Under the pieces are notes generated by a model, which worked only from the letters and a program-made list of their open reading frames with translations, was not told the DNA's origin and did no database searches. The translations under genes and the position numbers were made by a program. This document shows, piece by piece, positions 45,550 through 54,887 of a stretch of 64,000 bases of DNA. Source of the DNA: Rhodoferax sp. U2-2l (GTDB lineage Bacteria; Pseudomonadota; Gammaproteobacteria; Burkholderiales; Burkholderiaceae_C); the NCBI RefSeq assembly GCF_020594515.1, contig NZ_JAJCTH010000004.1, forward strand, positions 62,001 to 126,000. The letters are read 5' to 3'. Position 1 is the stretch's first letter. Each line of letters starts with the position of its first letter.

Positions 45550-46091
45550 GGCAAATAGGCCTGCAACAACGAGGCGTAGCGGCCGCTGGCCACCAGCAGC
45601 AGGTCACACAGTTCGCGCACCGCCCCTTCGCCACCACGCTGCCGCGTGACATGGTGCGCGGCGGCCAGCACCTCGGCATGCGCGTTGGCGGGCGCGCAGG
45701 CAAACGCACTGCGCGTCATCATCGGCAGGTCGGGCCAGTCGTCGCCCATCGCGGCGGCCTGGGACCAGTCCAGACCCAGCGCGGTGAGCGTGGCCTCGGC
45801 CGCCGGGCGCTTGTCTTCGGTGCCGTAATGCACGTGTTCGATGCCCAGCGCTGCCAGCCGCACCCGCAACGCCCGGGAGTCGCGCCCGGTGATGACCGCC
45901 GGGGTGACGCCAGCGCGCTGCAGCAGCTTCAGGCCGTGGCCGTCCAGTGTGTTGAAGCGTTTGAGGGTTTCACCCGCCTCGGAAAAGTACAGGCCGCCGT
46001 CAGTCAGCACCCCATCGACATCGAAAAACACCACGCGGATGCCTTGTGCCTGCAGCAGCAACTCGGGCGGGAAGTTGAGCGCGGGTGCCAT
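45546..46091 (-). CDS. kdsC: 3-deoxy-D-manno-octulosonate 8-phosphate phosphatase KdsC
   Basis: A 181-residue HAD-family phosphatase that removes phosphate from KDO-8-phosphate. The HAD motifs are VFFDVDGVLTDGG, TGRDS, a Lys in EDKRPA and MGDDWPDLPMM. The ATG at 46091 overlaps the kdsD stop (TGATG). The longer frame upstream overlaps kdsD needlessly. Confidence 0.95.
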   Translation of the reverse strand: MAPALNFPPELLLQAQGIRVVFFDVDGVLTDGGLYFSEAGETLKRFNTLDGHGLKLLQRAGVTPAVITGRDSRALRVRLAALGIEHVHYGTEDKRPAAEATLTALGLDWSQAAAMGDDWPDLPMMTRSAFACAPANAHAEVLAAAHHVTRQRGGEGAVRELCDLLLVASGRYASLLQAYLP

Positions 46092-47092
46092 CAGATGACC
46101 TTGGCGCGCATCAGGTCGTTGCTGTTGAGCGCCCCGCACAGTTGGCCCTGCGCGTCCAGCACCAGCACGCTGGTGATGCGGCGCAACTCCATCAGTTCGG
46201 CCGCTTCCACCGCCAGAGCGTCGGCACTGACGGTTTGCGGATGGGGGTGCATCACCTGGGCGGCGGTGGACTGGCGCAGGTCGATGCCTTTTTCGATCAG
46301 ACGACGCAGATCACCATCGGTGAAGATGCCGCAGACCTGACCGGCATCGTCCACCACTGCGGTGGCGCCCAGGCCTTTGTCGCTCATTTCGCGCATCAGT
46401 TCACTGAAACTGGATGCCAGCGTGACCCGGGGAACCTGGTCACCACTGCGCATCACGTCGCGCACGTGGGTCAGCAACTTGCGCCCGAGCGCGCCACCCG
46501 GGTGCGAGCGGGCAAAGTCTTCGGCCTTGAAACCGCGCGCGTCCAGCAAAGCCACGGCCAAGGCATCCCCCAGCGCCAGTTGCGCGGTGGTGCTGGCGGT
46601 GGGCGCCAGATTCAGCGGACAGGCTTCTTTTTCAACGCCGCTGTTCAGGAAAACGGAGGCATGCCGCGCCAGCGTGGAGGCGGGGTTGCCGGTCATGGCC
46701 AGCAGCGGGATGCCCAGGCGCTTGATCATCGGCAACACCACGTTGAGCTCATCGGACTCGCCACTGTTGGAGATGGCCAGCACCACGTCCATGGGTTGGA
46801 TCATGCCCAGATCACCGTGGCTGGCCTCGGCCGGGTGCACAAACATGGCGGGCGTGCCGGTGGAGGCGAGCGTGGCGACAATTTTGCGACCAATATGGCC
46901 ACTTTTCCCCATGCCCATGACCACCACACGCCCTTGGCTGGCCAGCACCAGCCGCACCGCCTGCACAAAGTTGTCGCCCAGGTGGTGCTTGAGGCGCACC
47001 ACCGCCGCAGCCTCCACATCCAGGGTCTCTCGGGCCAATTGCAGAATGCGATCAGCGTCAAACGACGGCGCAAGCGAGGGGGTGGTATTCAT
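46091..47092 (-). CDS. kdsD: D-arabinose 5-phosphate isomerase KdsD
   Basis: A 333-residue isomerase that makes arabinose 5-phosphate for KDO. A SIS domain (~40-185; GMGKSGHIGRKI, HPAEASHGDLGM, SNSGESDEL) is followed by two CBS domains (~215-330). The catalytic histidine region SHPGGALGRKLL lies between. First of kdsD-kdsC-lptC-SDR, and divergent from the Kef-type antiporter gene. Confidence 0.95.
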   Translation of the reverse strand: MNTTPSLAPSFDADRILQLARETLDVEAAAVVRLKHHLGDNFVQAVRLVLASQGRVVVMGMGKSGHIGRKIVATLASTGTPAMFVHPAEASHGDLGMIQPMDVVLAISNSGESDELNVVLPMIKRLGIPLLAMTGNPASTLARHASVFLNSGVEKEACPLNLAPTASTTAQLALGDALAVALLDARGFKAEDFARSHPGGALGRKLLTHVRDVMRSGDQVPRVTLASSFSELMREMSDKGLGATAVVDDAGQVCGIFTDGDLRRLIEKGIDLRQSTAAQVMHPHPQTVSADALAVEAAELMELRRITSVLVLDAQGQLCGALNSNDLMRAKVI

Positions 47093-47150
47093 GTCGGCAT
47101 TTTATCGACCGCCGGGCTGCGGGCGCGGGGGCAGTTGGTAGTATCCGGGG

Positions 47151-49136
47151 GTGAGTCCTCTCGAATTAACCCTGTTGTATTTGCTGGCGGCCGTGTTGGG
47201 CGTGGTGGTGTGCCGCAGCCTGAAGCTGCCGCCGATGCTGGGCTATCTGGCGGTGGGGGTGCTGATTGGCCCGAACGCGCTGGCGCTGGCCAAAAATGCC
47301 GATGGCGTACGCCACTTGGGCGAGTTTGGCGTGGTGTTTTTGATGTTTGTGATCGGGCTCGAGTTCAACCTGCCCAAGCTGCGCACCATGCGCCAACATG
47401 TGTTCGGGCTGGGGCTGTTCCAGGTCACCCTGACCATTCTGATCACCACGGCGGCCAGCATGGCATTCGCCGTGATGGCGCCCACCCATTGGGGCATGGA
47501 CTGGAAAACTGCGCTGGCCCTGTCCAGCGCCATGGCCATGAGCAGCACCGCCATTGTCGTCAAGCTGATGTCCGAGCGCATCGAAATTGAGAGCGAACAT
47601 GGCAAACGCATCATGGGTGTGCTGCTGTTTCAGGACTTGGCGGTGGTGCCGTTGCTGGTGCTGATTCCGGCGCTGGGCGCCTCAGCCGAACAGATGGCCG
47701 AGACGCTGAGCTGGGCGCTGCTGAAGGCGGCGGTGTTGATCACCCTGCTGCTGGTGGGCGGGCCGCGCATCATGCGCTGGTGGCTCACGCTGGTGGCGCG
47801 GCGCAAGAGCGAAGAGCTGTTTGTGCTGAACCTGCTGCTGGTCACGCTGGGCCTGGCCTGGCTGACCGAGCTGGCGGGCTTGAGCCTGGCGCTGGGCGCC
47901 TTCATTGCCGGCATGCTGATTTCCGAGACCCAGTACAAGCACCAGGTGGAGACCGACATCCGCCCGTTTCACGATGTGTTGCTGGGCCTGTTTTTCATCA
48001 GCATCGGCATGATGCTCGATTGGCGGCTGGTGCTGGAGCGCTGGCCGCTGGTGCTGATTCTGGTCACGCTGCCGGTGCTGTTCAAGGCCGCCATGATCAC
48101 CCTCATCACCAAAGGTTTCGGCGCCAGTTCGGGCGTGTCCTTGCGCACCGGTCTGTACCTGGCGCAGGCTGGTGAATTCGGCTTTGTGCTGCTGACCCTG
48201 GCGCAACGCAACAGCCTGGTGCCGCCGGAACTGCTCAACCCGATTCTGGCGGCGATGGTGCTGTCGATGCTGGCCACACCCTTCATCATCATGCACAGCA
48301 GCGCCATCGTGATGCGGCTGGTCAGCAACGAATGGCTGATGGAGTCGGTGCAGATGACCACCATCGCCCGCAAGTCGATCAAGGCCAACAAGCACGTCAT
48401 CATCTGCGGCTACGGGCGCTGTGGCCAGAACCTGGCGCGCATGCTGGACAAGGAAAACATCGCCTACATGGCGCTCGATCTCGACCCCGACCGGGTGCGC
48501 CAGGCCGCCGCCGCCGGTGATTCGGTGGTGTTTGGCGATGCCGGTCGTCTGCAGGCGCTGATGGCGGCTGGCCTGGCGCGGGCCAGCGCGGTGGTGGTGA
48601 CCTATCTGGAAACCCCCAGCGCGCTGAAAGTGCTGGCCCACATCCATGAACATGCGCCCCAGGTGCCGGTGGTTGTGCGCACCCAGGACGACCACGATCT
48701 GGAACTGCTGCAAAAAGCCGGTGCCACCGAGGTGGTGCCCGAAACCATCGAAGGCTCGCTGATGTTGGCCAGCCATGCGCTGGCCCTGGTGGGGGTGCCG
48801 GTGCGCCGGGTGATCCGCATCGTGCGTGAGCAGCGCGACGCGCGCTACAGCCTGCTGCGCGGCTTTTTCCGCGGTGCCGACGACGGCGATGCGGACGAGG
48901 CCGAGCTGGAACGGCTCAGCACCATCCAGCTGCCACTGCACGCCAAGGCGATCGGCCGCACCGTGGACGACCTCGCCCTGCGTGCCCTGGGCACCCGGCT
49001 GGTGAGCGTGCGCCGGGCCTCCGGGCAGATCATGCCGCTCACCGACGACCTGCTGTTGGCAGCAGGCGACACGCTGGTGATCTCGGGCAAGGCCAATGCC
49101 ATCGCCCAGACCGAACTCAGACTGATCAAAGGTTGA
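47151..49136 (+). CDS. KefB/KefC-type monovalent cation:proton antiporter (CPA2) with RCK domains
   Basis: A 661-residue transporter. About 12-13 helices (residues 1-385) contain the CPA2 core, with MSSTAIVVKLM and LFQDLAVVPLLVLIP. A cytoplasmic RCK_N domain (~405-520; HVIICGYGRCGQNLARML) and RCK_C domain (~575-655) follow. Such proteins move K+ or Na+ against H+ under nucleotide or thiol control. Start is GTG 58 bases from the divergent kdsD start; no strong ribosome site is visible. Confidence 0.92.
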   Translation: MSPLELTLLYLLAAVLGVVVCRSLKLPPMLGYLAVGVLIGPNALALAKNADGVRHLGEFGVVFLMFVIGLEFNLPKLRTMRQHVFGLGLFQVTLTILITTAASMAFAVMAPTHWGMDWKTALALSSAMAMSSTAIVVKLMSERIEIESEHGKRIMGVLLFQDLAVVPLLVLIPALGASAEQMAETLSWALLKAAVLITLLLVGGPRIMRWWLTLVARRKSEELFVLNLLLVTLGLAWLTELAGLSLALGAFIAGMLISETQYKHQVETDIRPFHDVLLGLFFISIGMMLDWRLVLERWPLVLILVTLPVLFKAAMITLITKGFGASSGVSLRTGLYLAQAGEFGFVLLTLAQRNSLVPPELLNPILAAMVLSMLATPFIIMHSSAIVMRLVSNEWLMESVQMTTIARKSIKANKHVIICGYGRCGQNLARMLDKENIAYMALDLDPDRVRQAAAAGDSVVFGDAGRLQALMAAGLARASAVVVTYLETPSALKVLAHIHEHAPQVPVVVRTQDDHDLELLQKAGATEVVPETIEGSLMLASHALALVGVPVRRVIRIVREQRDARYSLLRGFFRGADDGDADEAELERLSTIQLPLHAKAIGRTVDDLALRALGTRLVSVRRASGQIMPLTDDLLLAAGDTLVISGKANAIAQTELRLIKG

Positions 49137-49205
49137 TCTTGCCCAAACCGCCGTCGCCTGTCTGACGGGCACAATCACCACTCCCTGTTTTCTAACGGCT
49201 GCTTT

Positions 49206-49760
49206 ATGTACAACACCAGCGTCAACCAATACCTTCGCGACCACATCCGCACCGTGCTGGACTGGCCGGCACCCGGCGTCCAGTTCCGCGACATCACGCC
49301 GCTGCTGCAGGATGCCAAGGTGTTCCGGGTGCTGATTGACGCCTTTGTGCACCGCTACATGGACCCCGCGCTGCGCCCCGATGTGGTGGCCGGGCTGGAT
49401 GCGCGTGGCTTCATCATCGGCTCGGTCATCGCCTATGAGCTGGGCGTGGGCTTTGTGCCGATCCGCAAAAAGGGCAAGCTGCCCTTCACCACCGTGGAAG
49501 AAACCTACGAGCTGGAGTACGGCAGCGCCACGGTGGAGCTGCATGTGGACGCCGTCAAGGTGGGCCACCGGGTGCTGCTGATTGACGACCTGATTGCCAC
49601 CGGCGGCACCATGATGGCGGGTAAAAAACTGCTCGAAAAATTGGGGGCCGATGTCATGGAAGGTGCCGCCATCGTCGACCTGCCCGAGCTTGGCGGCTCG
49701 GACAAGCTGCGGGCCTCGGGTCTGCCGCTGTTCACCCTGGTGGATTTCGAGGGCCTTTGA
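49206..49760 (+). CDS. apt: Adenine phosphoribosyltransferase
   Basis: A 184-residue purine salvage enzyme that makes AMP from adenine and PRPP. It has [14 protein letters not shown] at the N-terminus, the adenine-site [12 protein letters not shown] and the PRPP-binding loop [14 protein letters not shown]. Confidence 0.96.
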   Translation: MYNTSVNQYLRDHIRTVLDWPAPGVQFRDITPLLQDAKVFRVLIDAFVHRYMDPALRPDVVAGLDARGFIIGSVIAYELGVGFVPIRKKGKLPFTTVEETYELEYGSATVELHVDAVKVGHRVLLIDDLIATGGTMMAGKKLLEKLGADVMEGAAIVDLPELGGSDKLRASGLPLFTLVDFEGL

Positions 49761-49783
49761 AGCGGCCCAGGCTGGGCGAGCGC

Positions 49784-50518
49784 TCAGTCCAGCCCGCCAA
49801 ACTGGGTGCGGCTCAAGGGCGAACCGGTGTCGTCGGGCTCCAGCAACTGGGTGTCTTCATAACCGGGCGCTGGCGCAGGTTTGCGCGGCCCGGAGGTCAC
49901 CACCTGACCCGCCTGTGCCGCCAACTGAGCTTCTGGCGTGGCGTCTGAGATGGCGCGCTTGAACGCCATCACCTCGTCGTTGTCAATCGGCTCAAAACCG
50001 TGCCGGGTGGCGGCCACAGCCGCGCCAACGGCCGTGGCAGCCGCCACTTTGGCCACCGGCACCTCCACCCTCGCGGGTGGCACGACGGCGGTCTCTGGCG
50101 CAACGCTCTGGCCAGCGACGGGCGCCATCAGCCGCCAGTACACCGCCTTGATCTGCAGGTCATGCCGCTGCGCGGCGGTCATCGCCATCAGCTGTTCAAT
50201 GGCAGCCCAACGGTCCGGGGCCAGCACCTCGTCACCTAGCAGATCCACCATCACCAGAAACTGGCGACCCCGGGCGTCCAGCGACAGCACCTTGAACTTG
50301 TAGTGCGAAGCCAGCACCTCGGCGCGCAGCATCACGCTGCGAACCACGTCGTACAGATGCTCGCGCCGCTCATGGCGCTGCTGCTTGAGATCCGCCAGCG
50401 GGTCCACTGAATTAGCGGGGGGTGCTGCCTTGGGCGACAAGCCTTTCGCGGGGTCGGCGGGCAAGCTGGACGATGGCGGTGGCGCAGACTTGGAAAACAA
50501 CCAACTGAACAGAGACAT
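49784..50518 (-). CDS. Hypothetical cytoplasmic protein
   Basis: A 244-residue protein beginning MSLFSWLFSKSAPPPS. A Pro/Ser-rich start is followed by a predicted alpha/beta region at ~45-130 (LYDVVRSVMLRAEVL, RQFLVMVDLLGD) and an Ala/Val-rich, probably disordered tail ending SRTQFGGLD. No family recognised. It follows mnmE on the same strand, 78 bases away. Confidence 0.75.
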   Translation of the reverse strand: MSLFSWLFSKSAPPPSSSLPADPAKGLSPKAAPPANSVDPLADLKQQRHERREHLYDVVRSVMLRAEVLASHYKFKVLSLDARGRQFLVMVDLLGDEVLAPDRWAAIEQLMAMTAAQRHDLQIKAVYWRLMAPVAGQSVAPETAVVPPARVEVPVAKVAAATAVGAAVAATRHGFEPIDNDEVMAFKRAISDATPEAQLAAQAGQVVTSGPRKPAPAPGYEDTQLLEPDDTGSPLSRTQFGGLD

Positions 50519-50596
50519 GGTGAACCTCTCAAACCCGTCGGGCCAATACGTCAGGACATTCTCCGCCAGGCCGCTGTGGCACCCGTCAGAGAACGC

Positions 50597-52003
50597 TTAT
50601 TTTCCGATACAGAAACTCGAAAAGATGACACCCAGCAAATCGTCGGAGCTGAATTCACCGGTGATGGCATTGACCGCATTTTGCGCCAGCCGCAACTCCT
50701 CGGCCAACACGTCCAGCGCCTGCGCCTGTTGCGTCAGGTGCAGCGCCGCCCGATTCAGGTGACTTTGGACGTGTCGCAGCGCCTCCACATGGCGCGCCCG
50801 GGCGGCAAACACGCCTTCAGCGCCCGGCTGCCAACCCGCCAGCCGCAGCAACTGATGCCGCAGCGCATCGAGCCCGGCGCCGGTCTTGGCCGACAGCACC
50901 ACACCTTGCAGGGGTGCCGCAGCCGGGGCCGCATCGGCCTTGTTCCAGATATCGAGAACGCTGATGTGCTGCGGCAGCTTCTGGCGCATGACGCTGGCGA
51001 TGGCGTCATCTGCTGCTCTGTATTCAGCAGCATGGGCGCGCGTCAAGTCATGCAAAAACAGCACCGCATCGGCCTCAGCAATGGCGTGCCAGGCGCGCTC
51101 GATGCCAATTTTTTCCACCTCGTCGTCACTGTCACGCAGGCCGGCGGTATCAATCACGTGCAACGGCACCCCTTCAATCTGGATGGTCTGCTGCACCTTG
51201 TCGCGGGTGGTGCCCGGCACGGCGGTGACGATGGCCAGTTCGGCTCCGGCCAGCGCGTTGAGCAGCGACGATTTACCGGCATTGGGCTGGCCGGCAATCA
51301 CGACCTTGATGCCTTCACGCAACAACGCCCCCTGGCGCGCCTTGGCCAGCACCGCCGTCACGCCGTCCTGCAGCCTCGCCAGTTGCCCCTGCGCGTCCGA
51401 CTGGCGCAGGAAATCGATTTCTTCTTCCGGAAAGTCCAGCGTGGCCTCCACCAGCATGCGCAGGTGGATCAGCGCGTCACGCAATTGGTGAATTTCATGC
51501 GAGAACGCGCCTGACAGCGACCGGCTGGCGCTGCGCGCGGCGGCCTCGGTGCTGGCGTCAATCAGGTCGGCAATGGCCTCGGCCTGAACCAGGTCGATCT
51601 TGTCATTGAGAAACGCCCGCTCGGAAAATTCGCCCGGCAGGGCCAGCCGCAAATGGGCCAGCGTGGCTTGACCGCCAGGCAGCGCTTGCGCGGCGGCTTC
51701 CAGGCAGCGCGCCAACAGCAGCTGCAACACCACTGGGCCGCCGTGCGCCTGCAACTCCAGCACATCCTCGCCGGTGAACGAATGCGGTGACGGAAAGTAC
51801 AGCGCCAGGCCGTGGTCGATGGCGGTGCCGTGGGCGTCCAGAAAACCGGTGTAGGTGGCTTCGCGCGGGGTCAGCCCCTTGCCGCAAAGCGCTTGCGTCA
51901 AAGCCTGCAGGCCGCGGCCGCTGACCCGCACGATGCCCACCGCGCCCCGGCCCGGGGCGGTGGCGATGGCCACAATCGGCTCCTGATGGCGCGGCAAAGT
52001 CAT
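50597..52003 (-). CDS. mnmE: tRNA uridine-5-carboxymethylaminomethyl modification GTPase MnmE
   Basis: A 468-residue tRNA wobble-modification GTPase, working with MnmG. The N-terminal folate-binding domain begins [20 protein letters not shown]. The G domain has [14 protein letters not shown], the switch sequence VPGTTRD and DTAGLRDS. The C-terminus is the diagnostic CIGK with its essential cysteine. It is last in the rpmH-rnpA-yidD-yidC-mnmE run. Confidence 0.97.
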   Translation of the reverse strand: MTLPRHQEPIVAIATAPGRGAVGIVRVSGRGLQALTQALCGKGLTPREATYTGFLDAHGTAIDHGLALYFPSPHSFTGEDVLELQAHGGPVVLQLLLARCLEAAAQALPGGQATLAHLRLALPGEFSERAFLNDKIDLVQAEAIADLIDASTEAAARSASRSLSGAFSHEIHQLRDALIHLRMLVEATLDFPEEEIDFLRQSDAQGQLARLQDGVTAVLAKARQGALLREGIKVVIAGQPNAGKSSLLNALAGAELAIVTAVPGTTRDKVQQTIQIEGVPLHVIDTAGLRDSDDEVEKIGIERAWHAIAEADAVLFLHDLTRAHAAEYRAADDAIASVMRQKLPQHISVLDIWNKADAAPAAAPLQGVVLSAKTGAGLDALRHQLLRLAGWQPGAEGVFAARARHVEALRHVQSHLNRAALHLTQQAQALDVLAEELRLAQNAVNAITGEFSSDDLLGVIFSSFCIGK

Positions 52004-52025
52004 GGCTCAACCGCCCGGCGACCGA

Positions 52026-53738
52026 TCAGAACTTCGGAAAATGGAACTTGGGCGGCACGCCCATGCGGGTGTTGATGACCCACTGCTGAGCAATCGACAG
52101 CACGTTGTTGGTGATCCAGTACAGCACCAGGCCCGCCGGAAAGAAGAAGAACATCACGCTGAACGCCAGCGGCATGAACCACATCATCTTGGCTTGCAGC
52201 GGGTCTGGCGGCGCCGGGTTCAGCGAGGTCTGCAGCACCGTGGTCAGCGTCATGATGATCGGCAGGATGAACAGCGGGTCAGGGCTGGAGAGGTCGTGGA
52301 TCCAGCCGAGCCAGGGCGTGTTGCGCATTTCCACGCTCGACAGCAGCACCCAGTACAGCGCGATGAACACCGGGATCTGGATCATGATCGGGAAGCAGCC
52401 GCCCATCGGGTTGACTTTTTCCTCGCGATAGATGCGCATCATCTCCATCTGCATCTTTTGCGGGTTGTCCTTCAGGCGCTCGCGCATCTCGGTGATCTTG
52501 GGGTTCACCGCCTTCATCTTGGCCATGCTGGCGTAGGCCTTGGCGTTGAGCCAATAAAACGCGATTTTCAGCAACACCACCAGCGCCACAATTGACCAGC
52601 CCCAGTTGTTGATGATCTGATGCAACTGGTCCAGCAGCCAGTACAAAGGTTTGGCCAGAATGGTCAGCCAGCCATAGTCTTTCACCAGCTCCAGGCCCGG
52701 GGCCAGGGCTTCGAGTACTTTTTCTTCTTGCGGACCGGCAAACAGGGTGGTGTCCAGCGTCTTGCTGGCACCCGGCGCCAGTTCGGCCAGCGGCGCGATC
52801 ATGCCCACCGAGTACAGATTGGTGTCGACTTTGCGCAAGAACAAGTCACGCTGGATGCCGTCACCCAGCAGCCAGGCGCTGGCAAAGTAGTGCTGCACCA
52901 TGGCCACATAACCGTTGGTGGCAGATTTTTCGACATCGACATTGTTCTTCTCGATGTCCTCAAAATCGACCTTCTGGTATTTCTTGGCCTCGGTGTAGAC
53001 CGCCGGCCCCGTAAAGGTGAAGTAGAAACTGGACTCGCCCGGCGGCTTGTTGCCATCGCGCACCAGTTGCAGGTACAACTGCGGTGACACGGGCGTGCTG
53101 CCGACGTTGAGCACTTCGTGCTTGACCGCCAGCGCGTAGCTGCCACGCGTCAGGGTGTAGGTCTTGATCAGCTTGACACCGCCCACCTCGGGAGACTCAA
53201 AACGCAGTTCCAGCGTGTCACTGCCGTCTTGCAGGGTGCGTTCACCCGGGGTCAGCGTCATGACCGCCTTGTGGGTCGGCAGGGCCGCACCGCCGCTGGC
53301 AGAAATCAGCCCCGACTGCGCCAGATACACCCGCTCCTTGCTGTCGTCGAGCAGGACAAAGTTGCGCGAGTTGTCGGCCATGTCCACATGCTTGAGGAAC
53401 TCGGCGCGCACCACGGAACCGCCCGCGGTATCAAACGTGAGCTTGAGCACGTCGGTCTTCACCTCCACCAGCTCGTGCGCGACCGGCACAGTGCCACCCT
53501 GCGGCACAGCATCGGTGCTTGCCTTGGCCATGTCGCCAACAGCGCCTGATGTGCTTGCCTGCGGCACAGCACTGGGCACGCCACTGGCAGACGTTGCGGC
53601 ACCGGGCGCGGCCACCACCGGGGTGGGGGACGGGAAAAAAGTCGTCTGACGACCGTTATAAATCTGCCATTGGTCCCACAGCATGACCAAAGACATGCCA
53701 AAAACCACCCACAGCATCGTGCGACGAATATCGTTCAT
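52026..53738 (-). CDS. yidC: Membrane protein insertase YidC
   Basis: A 570-residue inner-membrane insertase. It has an N-terminal helix (MLWVVFGMSLVMLWDQW), a large periplasmic beta-domain (~60-355) and the conserved insertase helices from ~360, with PMGGCFPIMIQIPVFIALYW and a late MPLAFSVMFFFFPAGLVLYW. Its ATG overlaps the yidD stop by four bases. Confidence 0.97.
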   Translation of the reverse strand: MNDIRRTMLWVVFGMSLVMLWDQWQIYNGRQTTFFPSPTPVVAAPGAATSASGVPSAVPQASTSGAVGDMAKASTDAVPQGGTVPVAHELVEVKTDVLKLTFDTAGGSVVRAEFLKHVDMADNSRNFVLLDDSKERVYLAQSGLISASGGAALPTHKAVMTLTPGERTLQDGSDTLELRFESPEVGGVKLIKTYTLTRGSYALAVKHEVLNVGSTPVSPQLYLQLVRDGNKPPGESSFYFTFTGPAVYTEAKKYQKVDFEDIEKNNVDVEKSATNGYVAMVQHYFASAWLLGDGIQRDLFLRKVDTNLYSVGMIAPLAELAPGASKTLDTTLFAGPQEEKVLEALAPGLELVKDYGWLTILAKPLYWLLDQLHQIINNWGWSIVALVVLLKIAFYWLNAKAYASMAKMKAVNPKITEMRERLKDNPQKMQMEMMRIYREEKVNPMGGCFPIMIQIPVFIALYWVLLSSVEMRNTPWLGWIHDLSSPDPLFILPIIMTLTTVLQTSLNPAPPDPLQAKMMWFMPLAFSVMFFFFPAGLVLYWITNNVLSIAQQWVINTRMGVPPKFHFPKF

Positions 53739-54019
53739 GAAGACTTCTTTTCAGAGGAAGTTGAGATCAACCGGGAAAATACATGGCTGGCAGTGCCCGC
53801 CTTGGGTAGCGGCACCTCATCCAGACCACCTTCGCACCAGGGATGACAACGCCCGATACGCTTGAGCGTCAAGTAACTGCCCATGGCCGCGCCACGGGTT
53901 TCCAGCGCCTGCAAAGCATAGGCCGAGCAGGTGGGCTCAAAACGGCAGGACGAACCCAGCGCCGGACTCAGAAACAGGCGGTAGCCTTTGACAAGCCCCA
54001 TCAGCAAACGCGCGATCAT
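53735..54019 (-). CDS. yidD: Membrane protein insertion efficiency factor YidD
   Basis: A 94-residue protein with family signature YRLFLSPALGSSCRFEPTCS and YLTLKRIGRCHPW. It overlaps both rnpA and yidC by four bases. Confidence 0.95.
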   Translation of the reverse strand: MIARLLMGLVKGYRLFLSPALGSSCRFEPTCSAYALQALETRGAAMGSYLTLKRIGRCHPWCEGGLDEVPLPKAGTASHVFSRLISTSSEKKSS

Positions 54020-54429
54020 GCCTGCTCCAGGCGCAACATGGGTCGTTTTGCAGCCATGGCAAACAGCTGCTGCAATTCAGCCCTCACCGCAGCTTTCAAG
54101 GCATCGGACGTGGCGCTGACAAAGTGCTGGCGATCAAATCCGCTGCGCAGACGCACCACATGGGCCGCGTGCGACAGGGAAGACTCAAACTCTTGGGTCA
54201 CGGTGTAGACCTGGCGTTTGATGATGTTGCGCGTCACCGCGCGCCTGGCCCAGCGCTTGGGCACCATGGCGCCCAGCCACACATCGTCGACTGCAAAAAG
54301 AGTCTGACACGCATCACTGTCTCGACGGGCGGACAGGGCCACGCGATGCAGGGCAAAGTGAGAAGTTCGCGCCAGAATGGAGCCAGCCAACACGGCCTGA
54401 AACTGTGGGCGGCTCTTGAGACGCTGCAA
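54016..54429 (-). CDS. rnpA: Ribonuclease P protein component RnpA
   Basis: A 137-residue basic protein that helps RNase P RNA mature tRNA 5' ends. The RNR-type motif is KRWARRAVTRNIIKRQ. Start is taken as TTG at 54429 (MQRLKSRPQFQAV), which fits the family N-terminus. No in-frame ATG exists upstream before the rpmH stop and no clear ribosome site is seen. Confidence 0.9.
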   Translation of the reverse strand: MQRLKSRPQFQAVLAGSILARTSHFALHRVALSARRDSDACQTLFAVDDVWLGAMVPKRWARRAVTRNIIKRQVYTVTQEFESSLSHAAHVVRLRSGFDRQHFVSATSDALKAAVRAELQQLFAMAAKRPMLRLEQA

Positions 54430-54480
54430 GGTCAGGCCGCTAGAAGGAGGCTGATCAGCCGCTGACCCATCCCGCCTTGA

Positions 54481-54615
54481 TTAAACAGCCAGGCGCTTGC
54501 GACCCTTGGCGCGGCGAGCGTTGATCACTGCGCGGCCACCACGGGTTTTCATGCGGACCAAAAAGCCGTGAGTGCGGGCGCGACGAATTTTGGAGGGTTG
54601 GTATGTGCGTTTCAT
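54481..54615 (-). CDS. rpmH: 50S ribosomal protein L34
   Basis: A 44-residue, very basic protein: [18 protein letters not shown] at the start and [11 protein letters not shown] at the end, the invariant L34 pattern. First of the leftward rpmH-rnpA-yidD-yidC-mnmE run and divergent from dnaA. Confidence 0.98.
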   Translation of the reverse strand: MKRTYQPSKIRRARTHGFLVRMKTRGGRAVINARRAKGRKRLAV

Positions 54616-54814
54616 TTTGGAAATCCTAAGAAGCTAAAGCAGCAGACTGCGCCACGGGTCAGGGCCCGCACCAGTTCAACCGACGTTCGGGTTTCTCCTG
54701 AAAACATCAGGGAACCGTAGATTATCGCAAATTTTTGTGACCAGCGTTTCACACCCACATTGACATTGACTTGCAAGCCCCTGCCTTGCATGCGATTTGC
54801 GGGTTCGCCCGGGG

Positions 54815-54872
54815 TGTGGATAAGGCTTTGATAAATTAGAATGCCGGGTCCAGCAATTTAAAACTATCCACA
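54815..54872. promoter_or_regulatory. DnaA boxes in the rpmH-dnaA gap
   Basis: A perfect DnaA box lies on the minus strand (TGTGGATAA, 54815-54823) and a one-mismatch box, CTATCCACA, lies at 54864-54872. The 272-bp gap turns AT-rich between and beside them. They could serve dnaA autoregulation or be part of oriC; two boxes alone do not define an origin. Confidence 0.6.
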
Positions 54873-54887
54873 CAAAGCTGACATGAC

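Noticed and set aside
47682-49568. A 628-codon minus-strand frame across the Kef-type antiporter and apt
   Set aside because: Covers two well-supported plus-strand genes and has shadow-type composition.
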